Part shown: in pieces, positions 52,212 through 59,952 of the stretch
How the letters are laid out: each line of letters opens with the position of its first letter
Position numbering within the stretch: position 1 is the stretch's first letter
From: JAKVBK01 sp022447275
GTDB lineage: Bacteria; Pseudomonadota; Alphaproteobacteria; Rhodobacterales; Rhodobacteraceae
Length of the DNA stretch: 64,000 nt
Reading direction: 5' to 3'
Assembly: GCA_047125605.1 (NCBI GenBank)
Contig: CP138932.1
Coordinates: 2,170,001 to 2,234,000 of the forward strand
Made by a program: the position numbers and the translations under genes
Notes under the pieces: model-generated
Told to the model about the DNA's origin: nothing
The model's input: only the letters and a program-made list of their open reading frames with translations
Databases searched by the model: none

Positions 52212-53128
52212 TGGATATCCCCGTTCTCGACTGGTCTCGCTTTGCCGAAGAGGACAGGCACGGGTTTGTCAGTGACCTCGCCGCCGCCTGCAGAGGGCCA
52301 GGCTTCTTTCTGCTTTCGGGGCATGGCGTTCCACAAACAGTGATCGATTCTGTGTTTAGGCAGGCGGATCGTTTCTTTTCGCAATCCGAAGTCCAGAAAC
52401 GCTCCTTGGCCATTGACCATACGAACCGGGGCTGGGCACAACTCGGATCGGAAAACCTGGATGACAGCCAGCCCGGTCAGCGCGATCACAAAGAGGCCTT
52501 CAACATCGGGCTCGAAATGGCAGCCGATGATCCTCGCGTGCTGGCAAACGAGCCTTTTCGCGCGCCCAACAGATGGCCAGACCTTCCAGAGTTCCGCCAC
52601 GCTATGCTGACCTATTTTGACGCCTGCCACCGGCTCGGTGTGGCGTTGCACCAAGCCTTCTCTGCCGATCTTGGCCTTGATGCAAACCACTTCGCCCCGC
52701 ATTTCACAGCCCCGCTGGCCACGCTCCGGTTGCTCCATTATCCGCCTGCACGCGGCACAGAGGGTGAGATCGGCGCGGGCGCCCATACGGATTACGGCTC
52801 GGTCACCTTGCTGATGACCGACGGCGAAGCCGGACTACAGGTCCAACCACGCGGTGCAGACTGGATCGATGTTCCCCATGTGCCGGGGGCGTTCACCGTA
52901 AATATCGGGGATTGCCTTATGCGTTGGACGAACGACATCTACCGATCGACGCCGCACCGCGTGCTGCCGCCCAAACGCCAAAGACGGTCAGTCGCCTTCT
53001 TCCTCGATCCCAATCCGGAAGCACCTATCGAAGCTCTTCCCGGCACCGGCCAGGCGAAATACCCCCCAACAACCGGAGCCCGCTATCTCAGATCGCGGCT
53101 CGACGCGACATATGCAGGCACCACATGA
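52208..53128 (+). CDS. 2-oxoglutarate/Fe(II) dioxygenase, isopenicillin-N-synthase-like
   Basis: 306 residues. DIOX_N-type N terminus (IPVLDWSRFAEEDRHGFVSD, GPGFFLLSGHGVP). Iron ligands are HTDYGSVT (His, Asp) and His in YRSTPHRV, and the 2-oxoglutarate Arg is in RRSVAFFLDP. Enzymes of this plant/fungal-like group hydroxylate or demethylate small molecules; thymine-7-hydroxylase is one. In a pyrimidine-type cluster it could oxidise a ring methyl group. The stop overlaps the creatininase-like start by four bases. Confidence 0.85.
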   Translation: MMDIPVLDWSRFAEEDRHGFVSDLAAACRGPGFFLLSGHGVPQTVIDSVFRQADRFFSQSEVQKRSLAIDHTNRGWAQLGSENLDDSQPGQRDHKEAFNIGLEMAADDPRVLANEPFRAPNRWPDLPEFRHAMLTYFDACHRLGVALHQAFSADLGLDANHFAPHFTAPLATLRLLHYPPARGTEGEIGAGAHTDYGSVTLLMTDGEAGLQVQPRGADWIDVPHVPGAFTVNIGDCLMRWTNDIYRSTPHRVLPPKRQRRSVAFFLDPNPEAPIEALPGTGQAKYPPTTGARYLRSRLDATYAGTT

Positions 53129-53919
53129 GCAGACGATTTAACTGGGCGCAGTACCGCACAAACGAATTCGAAGGGCTGGATCCGGAAGGCGTCATCGCGG
53201 TGCTGCCAACCGCTGCCATCGAACAGCACGGACCCCACCTGCCGGTTGGCACCGACACGATGATTGCGCAAGGCATGCTGCGCGAACTGCGAAATCAGTG
53301 CCCTGAGGATCTGGACATCCGCATCCTGCCGATCCAGGCCATTGGTAAATCCAACGAGCATATCCATGCGCCAGGCACGCTCACCCTCCCCTATGAGACG
53401 GCCCTTGAAAGTTGGATTGAGATCGGTCTGTCCGTGGCGCGGGCTGGCCTGCGCAAGATTGTCATCGTCAACAGCCACGGCGGCAACCTGCCCCTGATCC
53501 AGATCCTCGGACGCGAACTCCGTGTCCGCGCGGGGATGATGGCTGTCACCTGCCAATGGGGCAGCTTCGGCCATCCGGAAGGCATGTTTTCAGCCCATGA
53601 ACTGGCCTACGGCATCCATGGCGGGGATGTGGAAACCTCGCTGATGTTGGATTTCGCCCCGGAATGCGTAGATATGGGCGCTGCCATGAACTTCATCTCA
53701 GCGGCAGAAACCAATCCGGTGCCGCCCATAGGAGCCGTGGCGCAGGCTTGGGTCTCTTCAGATCTCAACGCCCATGGCACCGTAGGCAACGCCAAAGCAG
53801 CAACAGCTGCGAAGGGCCAAGCCACCTGCACCCATCAAGTTGCAGGCATGGTGGAACTGCTGCGCAAGATGCGGGCGCAGCCTCTCAACGGGCTAGACCC
53901 TACGCAACCTGATCTGTGA
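53125..53919 (+). CDS. Creatininase-family amidohydrolase
   Basis: 264 residues. Metal ligands in EQHGPHLPVGTD (Glu, His, Asp), IVNSHGGN (His) and HGGDVETSLML (Glu). The family opens cyclic amides or removes formyl groups: creatinine, formylaminopyrimidine-ribotide and coenzyme-precursor substrates are known. Here it is the last gene of the catabolic cluster. It may cleave a cyclic amide or formamide produced by the deaminase and oxygenase. Confidence 0.85.
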   Translation: MSRRFNWAQYRTNEFEGLDPEGVIAVLPTAAIEQHGPHLPVGTDTMIAQGMLRELRNQCPEDLDIRILPIQAIGKSNEHIHAPGTLTLPYETALESWIEIGLSVARAGLRKIVIVNSHGGNLPLIQILGRELRVRAGMMAVTCQWGSFGHPEGMFSAHELAYGIHGGDVETSLMLDFAPECVDMGAAMNFISAAETNPVPPIGAVAQAWVSSDLNAHGTVGNAKAATAAKGQATCTHQVAGMVELLRKMRAQPLNGLDPTQPDL

Positions 53920-53937
53920 TCAAACGCAGCCCGCCTC

Positions 53938-53970
53938 ATCATCTTGGCAAAAATACTCCCGCCGGAGGCG
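53938..53970 (+). repeat. Dispersed repeat, copy 3
   Basis: Identical over 33 bases to 50928-50960. Sits in the convergent junction between the creatininase-family gene and ybbP, 19 bases after the former's stop. Confidence 0.8.
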
Positions 53971-53997
53971 GCTGAACGCCCGCAAGCCAAACCCCCG

Positions 53998-56538
53998 TCA
54001 CTCGCGCGCGCGCAACACTCTGGCCGGGCGCGCAGCCAAGGGGCGCCACGCGAAGGCAAGGCCCGCCAATGTGGTCATGGCCACCCCTCCCAAAGCGATC
54101 CCAAGGGCGGAATAAGGCTCAAACCGAAAGCTCGCATTCATGATGAAGGTGACGACCGCCCAGCCGCCCAGACCGCCGGCAACCATGGCAACAGCACCGG
54201 CTGCAAGGCCCAACAGGGCCGAACGCAGTGCAAAATACGCCAGCACTTGCCCCCGCACCGCACCCACGGTTTTCAGCACCGCCGCCTCAAAGACACGGGC
54301 CTTCTCACCCGCGGCCGCTGCCCCAATCAGCACCACGACGCCTGTCACCAGCGTGGCCAACGCGCCATAGGTAATGGCTGCAGCGATCCCCGACAGCAAC
54401 TCCGCCACACGATCAATCGCATCCCGGACACGGATCGCAGTGATATTGGGATAGGCCTGCGCCAGATCACGCAGAATGGCGGCCTCTGCCGCTTCTTCGG
54501 CGTAAATCGTGGCGATATGGGTGTGCGGCGCAGCTTGCAGAGCAAACGGGTTCATCGACAGGATAAAGCCGATGCCTGCGGTCGAGAAATCGACATCGCG
54601 GAAAGAGGTCACAGTCCCGGTGATATCGCGCCCAAGGATGTTCACGGTCATCTCATCGCCCAGTGAAAGGCCCATTTCCGCGCCTTCCTCGGCGGCAAAG
54701 CTGATCTGGGGCGGGCCATCGTAATCCTCTGGCCACCAGGTGCCCGAGGTGATCGTCGTCCGGCTGTCAGGCTGCGCAGCATATGTCACACCGCGATCCC
54801 CCTGCAGCACCCAATGCTCCCCTGCCACCTCAGCAGCGGGTTGGCCATTGATCCGCGTGATCACGCCCCGCAACATAGGCGCCGTATCAACACGGCTCAC
54901 CTGCGGATCCCCTTCAAGCCGCTCCAGAAAGCCTGACAGCTGGTTAGGCTGGATATCCACCATGAAGTAGCTGGGCGCGACATCAGGCAGATCCCGGGCA
55001 ATCGCAGACCGCAAGTTCCAGTCAATCTGGCCCACCGCCGCAAGGACCGAAAGGCCCAATCCCAGCGACAGCACAACGGATGCCGCCTCGCCCGAGGGGC
55101 CTCCGACAGCGCCCAAGGCCAGGCGCACCGCAGGGCGTCCGCGCACTGCACGCGTCCGCGCCACCTTGCGCGACAAAACACGTATGCCCGCCGCGGCAAG
55201 AACCAGCAGAACCAGCGCTCCAAGAATGCCCGCCGCCGAAACAAGGGCAAGGTACCATGTGCCAGAGAACCACGCCGCCGCGCCGACAAGCGCTGCAAGC
55301 CCAAGCGCGGTCACCAACAGATAGATCGGGCGCGGCAATACCCGACTGCCCCCTGAGATGTCACGAAACAAGGCCGCAGCCCGCACCTGTTCGGTCCGTG
55401 CCAGAGGCCACAGCGTGAACAGAAATGCCGTGAGGGCCCCGTAAAGCGCCGCCTCTGCCAATGGCCCGGGATAGACCGATACGATCGCGGGCACAGGCAA
55501 GCGATCCTGCAGGAAAGGCGCCGCAAGGAAGGGCACAGTTGCGCCAAGGGCCAGCCCCAGCACAATGCCCACCGCCGCCAGAACCCCAATCTGCATCATG
55601 TAGGCAGCAAAGATCATGCGCCCTTCAGCCCCCAATGTCTTGAGCGTTGCGATCACGGCAACCTTGCCTTCCAGATAGGCCCGCACCGCCGCAGAAACCC
55701 CAACACCGCCAACCGCCAACCCGGCGATCCCCACAAGCACGAGAAACGCGCCAAGGCGATTGACGAATTCCGTGATACCCGGCGCACCGGCCCGCGCATC
55801 CTGCCAGCGCAGCCCGCTTTCGGCGAATTGCGCCTCGGCGCTTGTCTCCAAAGCGTCCAGATCGCTGCCAAGGGGCAGGGCAAGCCGATATTCCGTATCA
55901 AACAAAGTGCCCGGTGCGATCAGGCCAGACGCCGCCAGATCCTCGGTCCGCACCAGTGTTCTTGGTCCAAGGCCAAAACCGCCACCGGCATTATCAGGCT
56001 CGCGCTCAAGCGCTGCCATGAGAATGAAGGACTGTTCGCCGAGGGCGAAACTGTCCCCCGGTTGCAGATCAAGCCGCCCCATGAGCACAGGGTCCATCAC
56101 CGCGCCGGGCAGGCCATCCTGCCCATCCAATGCCGTTGCAAGATCCAGCGCGGGCTCAAGCTCGGGCGCCCCATAGAGCGGCCAGGCGTCATCAACCGCT
56201 TTCACCTGTGTCAGCCCGCGCTCGGGCGGGCCCTCCGGCTTTTGCACCACCGCCATCGAGCGGAAATCGACAATTTCCGAGACGCGCTCGGACGCACTTT
56301 CCAGCCAGGCGCGCTCAGCTTCGGTGGCAAAGCGGTAGGTGAAGGTGGCTTTGGCATCGCCCCCCATCAGAACGGCACCCTGCTCGGTCAGGCCCGCCTC
56401 AATCGAGACCCGCACAGAGCCAACAGCAGCGATCGCACCGACGCCCAGCGCCAGACAGGCCAGAAACACGCGAAAGCCCGCCAGTCCACCGCGCAGTTCC
56501 CGACGCGCAATGCGCCAGGCGAGGGCATATCGGCTCAT
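53998..56538 (-). CDS. ybbP: FtsX-family ABC permease (YbbP-like)
   Basis: 846 residues. Ten or so membrane helices: one at the N terminus (RVFLACLALGVGAIAAVGS), a MacB-like periplasmic domain, an FtsX-type block around VLVGIAGLAVGGVGVSAAVR and ATLKTLGAEGRMIFAAY, a second periplasmic domain and another FtsX block (VVLIGAAAAGEKARVFEAAV). Partners the ATPase encoded upstream with a four-base overlap. The YbbAP complex is linked to envelope lipid or lipoprotein handling; the substrate is not settled. Confidence 0.88.
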   Translation of the reverse strand: MSRYALAWRIARRELRGGLAGFRVFLACLALGVGAIAAVGSVRVSIEAGLTEQGAVLMGGDAKATFTYRFATEAERAWLESASERVSEIVDFRSMAVVQKPEGPPERGLTQVKAVDDAWPLYGAPELEPALDLATALDGQDGLPGAVMDPVLMGRLDLQPGDSFALGEQSFILMAALEREPDNAGGGFGLGPRTLVRTEDLAASGLIAPGTLFDTEYRLALPLGSDLDALETSAEAQFAESGLRWQDARAGAPGITEFVNRLGAFLVLVGIAGLAVGGVGVSAAVRAYLEGKVAVIATLKTLGAEGRMIFAAYMMQIGVLAAVGIVLGLALGATVPFLAAPFLQDRLPVPAIVSVYPGPLAEAALYGALTAFLFTLWPLARTEQVRAAALFRDISGGSRVLPRPIYLLVTALGLAALVGAAAWFSGTWYLALVSAAGILGALVLLVLAAAGIRVLSRKVARTRAVRGRPAVRLALGAVGGPSGEAASVVLSLGLGLSVLAAVGQIDWNLRSAIARDLPDVAPSYFMVDIQPNQLSGFLERLEGDPQVSRVDTAPMLRGVITRINGQPAAEVAGEHWVLQGDRGVTYAAQPDSRTTITSGTWWPEDYDGPPQISFAAEEGAEMGLSLGDEMTVNILGRDITGTVTSFRDVDFSTAGIGFILSMNPFALQAAPHTHIATIYAEEAAEAAILRDLAQAYPNITAIRVRDAIDRVAELLSGIAAAITYGALATLVTGVVVLIGAAAAGEKARVFEAAVLKTVGAVRGQVLAYFALRSALLGLAAGAVAMVAGGLGGWAVVTFIMNASFRFEPYSALGIALGGVAMTTLAGLAFAWRPLAARPARVLRARE

Positions 56539-57257
56539 TCCGCGGCCTCCGCGCTGGCACTGCCCGTGCGCTGACCCTGTGCCAATCGGCCATCTGCCAA
56601 GCGGATCGTCCTGTCACAGCGCGCTGCGAGTTCCGGCGCATGGGTCACCAGTACAAGCGTGCATCCATGCCTGTCGCGCAGGCCAAAGAGCAGGTCCATG
56701 ATGGCCTGGCCGGTGGCACCGTCGAGATTGCCGGTTGGCTCATCCGCCAAAAGGATATCCGGGCGCGGCGCGGCAGCGCGGGCCAGCGCCACGCGCTGCT
56801 GTTCGCCACCCGACATCTGGCCCGGGTAATGCCCGGTGCGGTGGCCCAGCCCGACAGCTTCCAGTTCGGCCTCGGCGCGTGCAAACGCATCCGCATGCCC
56901 GGCCAGTTCCAACGGCGTCGCCACATTTTCGAGGGCCGTCATCGTGGGTATCAGGTGGAAAGATTGGAACACCACGCCCATATGTTGCCTGCGAAAGCGG
57001 GCCAGCGCGTCCTCATCCATGGCGGAAAGATCATTGCCCAGCGCCATGACCGACCCCGATGAGGCCCGTTCCAACCCGCCCATCACCATCAGGAGCGAAG
57101 ACTTGCCCGACCCGCTAGGCCCGATCATCCCAACCGTTTGTCCCCGCTCAAGCTCCAGCGAAATTCCGTGCAGGATCTCGACCCGGCCCGCATTGCCATC
57201 GAGCGCGAGGGTGACGTCATGGAGCGACAGGATCGGATCAGTCTGGGAAGCAGTCAT
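56535..57257 (-). CDS. ybbA: ABC transporter ATPase (YbbA-like, MacB/LolD type)
   Basis: 240 residues from MTASQTDPILSL (weak ribosome site; the frame is open further 5' without family similarity). Walker A GPSGSGKSS, Q-loop VVFQSFHLIPTMTALEN, signature MSGGEQQRVALARA, Walker B ILLADEPTGNLD, switch VTHAPEL. The four-base overlap with ybbP and the divergence from tesA reproduce the conserved tesA-ybbAP arrangement. Confidence 0.9.
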   Translation of the reverse strand: MTASQTDPILSLHDVTLALDGNAGRVEILHGISLELERGQTVGMIGPSGSGKSSLLMVMGGLERASSGSVMALGNDLSAMDEDALARFRRQHMGVVFQSFHLIPTMTALENVATPLELAGHADAFARAEAELEAVGLGHRTGHYPGQMSGGEQQRVALARAAAPRPDILLADEPTGNLDGATGQAIMDLLFGLRDRHGCTLVLVTHAPELAARCDRTIRLADGRLAQGQRTGSASAEAAE

Positions 57258-57270
57258 GGGGAGAATCCAT

Positions 57271-57987
57271 ATGGATCGGCAGGGACACAGGGGTGACCTT
57301 CGATATGGGGTTGTAAAACGCTCTGCCAAGATGGCAGCGGCCATGATCTGGGCTTTCGGCCTTGCGCTGCTGGCGCCGGGCGCTGTCGCAAAGGATGCGC
57401 AGGGGCGCATCGTGATCGCCGCTTTGGGTGACAGTCTGACCCAAGGGTACGGCCTGGCCCAAGATCAGGGATTTGTGCCGCAGTTGCAGGCCTGGCTGGA
57501 CCAGGCCGATGCAGGTGCTGTTGTGCGCAATGCAGGCGTTTCGGGTGACACAACCGCGGGCGGGCTTGCGCGCGTGGACTGGACGCTGACAGACGATGTG
57601 GATGCCATGATCGTGACGCTGGGCGGCAATGATTTCCTGCGGGGCCTTCCACCGGAACTGGCCCGGGCCAATCTCGACGGGATTATAGCCAAGGCTGCCG
57701 AGCAAGGCGTGGCCGTCTTGCTGGTCGGGATGGAGGCCACGAACAACTATGGCCCGGCTTACAAGGCCGCCTTTGACAGCATGTACCCTGACCTTGCCGA
57801 AACCTACCAGACGCTGCTTGCGCCCAACTTCTTTTCCGGGCTGTTCCCAGACGAAGGGGACGCCTCCGCTGCCAGTCTGGCGCCGTTCATGCAGGCAGAT
57901 GGCATCCATCCCAATGCCCAGGGCGTAACACGGATCGTAGACAGCCTGGGCCCCAGCGTTCTGACGCTTGTGGAGCAGGCGCGCTAG
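57271..57987 (+). CDS. tesA: Arylesterase/thioesterase I, SGNH type
   Basis: 238 residues from the ATG at 57271, with GGGGAG seven bases upstream. The signal-peptide-like part (MAAAMIWAFGLALLAPGAVA) begins only about residue 21, so the annotated start in relatives may be internal (57331), but no ribosome site is seen there. SGNH blocks: GDSLTQGYG (Ser), NAGVSGDTTAGG, GGNDFLRG, DGIHPNAQG (Asp, His). It hydrolyses acyl esters or acyl-CoA, acting in the periplasm. The two start codons of tesA and ybbA are only 13 bases apart. Confidence 0.88.
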   Translation: MDRQGHRGDLRYGVVKRSAKMAAAMIWAFGLALLAPGAVAKDAQGRIVIAALGDSLTQGYGLAQDQGFVPQLQAWLDQADAGAVVRNAGVSGDTTAGGLARVDWTLTDDVDAMIVTLGGNDFLRGLPPELARANLDGIIAKAAEQGVAVLLVGMEATNNYGPAYKAAFDSMYPDLAETYQTLLAPNFFSGLFPDEGDASAASLAPFMQADGIHPNAQGVTRIVDSLGPSVLTLVEQAR

Positions 57988-58092
57988 GCACCGGTGCGCG
58001 GCGTGATGCTGGGCAGATGCCAGCATCACGTTGACCGCAGCGCAAGGGCCAGCCAAGGATGGGGCCAGACATCCGAACGGCGGAGGGGCCAA

Positions 58093-59502
58093 ATGGACCT
58101 GCTCAAACAGCTACAAGAACTGCTCGGTTCCGAGCATGTGCTCACCGGCGCAGATGCCGCCCGCTATGGCCGGGACTGGACCGGCGCCTATGCCTCTCAG
58201 CCGCGCGCGGTGTTGCGCCCGGCCAACACGCAGGAGGTGTCAGCCATCGTGAAGGCAGCGGCCGCCAGCGGCACGCCGATTGTCCCTGTTTCGGGCAATA
58301 CAGGCCTGTCTGGGGGCACCCATGCTGATGGGGCTCTGATGGTGTCCGTGGAGCGGATGAACCGCATTCACGAAATCAACACCGGCGCCCGCATTGCCAT
58401 TGTCGATGCAGGGGTTGTCCTGTCGCGTCTGCACGAAGCGGCCGCCGATGTCGATCTGTGCTTTCCACTGACATTTGGCGCGCGCGGCTCGGCCATGATC
58501 GGCGGGGCGTTGTCCACCAATGCGGGGGGGTCAAACGTGCTGCGCTATGGCTCGACCCGGGGCCTGTGTCTGGGCCTTGAGGCAGTGTTGCCCAATGGCG
58601 AAATCCTCGACCTGATGGGGCAACTGCACAAGGACAATTCCGGCTATGCTCTGAAAGATCTCTTGATTGGCGCTGAGGGCACATTGGGCCTGATCACAAA
58701 GGCGGTATTGCGTTTGTCGCCCGCACCCAAAGCCTATGCCACGGCCCTTATTGCGGTGCCTCAGCTCGACACGGCGCTTGACCTGCTGCACCGCCTTCAG
58801 GAGGCCACCGGCAACGCCGTGGAGGCCTATGAATACATGCCAGCTGAATTCCATGCCGCCCATGACGCGATGCATCCCGAACGCCCCCTGCCCCTGCAAG
58901 GCTCCCCCGCCATCACCATCCTGATGGAGGTAGGCGCCACAGCGCCCCGCGATGCAACCCCAGACGCCGACGGCGCCATTCCCGTGGTGGACTACCTCGA
59001 AAGCGTGCTGGCCGAGATGATGGAGAAAGGGCTCGTCTCCGATGCCACGATCGCCCGCTCCGAAGCCCAGCGACAGGCGCTTTGGGCAACCCGTGAGGCC
59101 GCGGCGGAAGTCGCGATGGGCAATGGCCCTGTTGTCCTGTCCGATGTCAGCGTCCCGCTCGACAAGGTGGCGACCTTCCTGGAACGGATCGAAGCACGGG
59201 TGGCCGAAGCCTTCCCCGCCTCGAAAAGGCTGTGGGTCAGCCATCTGGGCGATGGAAACGTGCATTACAACGTGCTCGATCAGGATTTGACGCCACACAG
59301 AAAAGACCAGATCACCGAGATGATCGAAGACGAGGTCCGGCGCCTGAATGGCAGCTTCTCGGCCGAACATGGCATCGGATTGTCCAAAAAGAACTCAATG
59401 GCGCGCCGCAAGGACCGCGTGGCCCTCTCAACCATGCGTGCGATCAAGACAGCGCTTGATCCGCAAAACCTAATGAACCCGGGCAAAATCCTGCCCGATT
59501 GA
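58093..59502 (+). CDS. FAD-binding dehydrogenase (GlcD/D-2-hydroxyglutarate dehydrogenase family)
   Basis: 469 residues from MDLLKQLQEL; GGAGG upstream. FAD-PCMH domain (IVPVSGNTGLSGGTHADG, FGARGSAMIGGALSTNAGGS, LLIGAEGTLGLIT) and C-terminal oxidase domain with the metal motif VSHLGDGNVHYN and EHGIGLSKKN, then LDPQNLMNPGKIL. This His-rich signature fits D-2-hydroxyacid dehydrogenases of the D-lactate/D-2HG/glycolate type. It could make glyoxylate that feeds the bhc pathway, but it lies 50 kb away. Confidence 0.85.
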   Translation: MDLLKQLQELLGSEHVLTGADAARYGRDWTGAYASQPRAVLRPANTQEVSAIVKAAAASGTPIVPVSGNTGLSGGTHADGALMVSVERMNRIHEINTGARIAIVDAGVVLSRLHEAAADVDLCFPLTFGARGSAMIGGALSTNAGGSNVLRYGSTRGLCLGLEAVLPNGEILDLMGQLHKDNSGYALKDLLIGAEGTLGLITKAVLRLSPAPKAYATALIAVPQLDTALDLLHRLQEATGNAVEAYEYMPAEFHAAHDAMHPERPLPLQGSPAITILMEVGATAPRDATPDADGAIPVVDYLESVLAEMMEKGLVSDATIARSEAQRQALWATREAAAEVAMGNGPVVLSDVSVPLDKVATFLERIEARVAEAFPASKRLWVSHLGDGNVHYNVLDQDLTPHRKDQITEMIEDEVRRLNGSFSAEHGIGLSKKNSMARRKDRVALSTMRAIKTALDPQNLMNPGKILPD

Positions 59503-59533
59503 TCAACGAAACGCGGCCGGCGCCCTGCCCCGC

Positions 59534-59917
59534 TTAGCCCACCTTGGGCAGGATGCGGCCCAAGCTGCGCCCCCCCACCACATGCACGTGCAGGTGTGGC
59601 ACTTCCTGAATGCCGTCAATTCCAGCGTTGGAAATCATGCGAAACCCGTCATTTCCATCACCCAGGCTCACGCCCGTCATCTTACAGACCTCACCTATGG
59701 CGCGGGTATAATCGACAATCTCCTCCGGGCGGGCGTTCTGCGCAAAATCATCAAAGCTGACATAGGCCCCTTTCGGGATCACCAGCACATGGACAGGCGC
59801 TTGCGGCGCAATGTCTTCGAAAGCGAGGCTATGCTCGGTTTCCAGAACGGTTTTGTTGGGGATTTCACCGCGCAGGATTTTTGCGAAAATGTTCTGATCA
59901 TCGTAGCTGTAAGGCAT
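59534..59917 (-). CDS. HIT-family (Hint) nucleotide hydrolase
   Basis: 127 residues. The histidine triad HLHVHVVGG near the C terminus is preceded by AFEDIAPQAPVHVLVIPKGA and DGFRMISNAG. N-terminal YDDQNIFAKILRGEIP is characteristic of bacterial Hint proteins. It hydrolyses AMP-lysine-like phosphoramidates. The gene stands 35 bases from the GT14 gene and reads in the same direction. Confidence 0.9.
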   Translation of the reverse strand: MPYSYDDQNIFAKILRGEIPNKTVLETEHSLAFEDIAPQAPVHVLVIPKGAYVSFDDFAQNARPEEIVDYTRAIGEVCKMTGVSLGDGNDGFRMISNAGIDGIQEVPHLHVHVVGGRSLGRILPKVG

Positions 59918-59952
59918 GGGTTCTCCGTAGCGTCAGTGGCTGTCGCGCAGCT

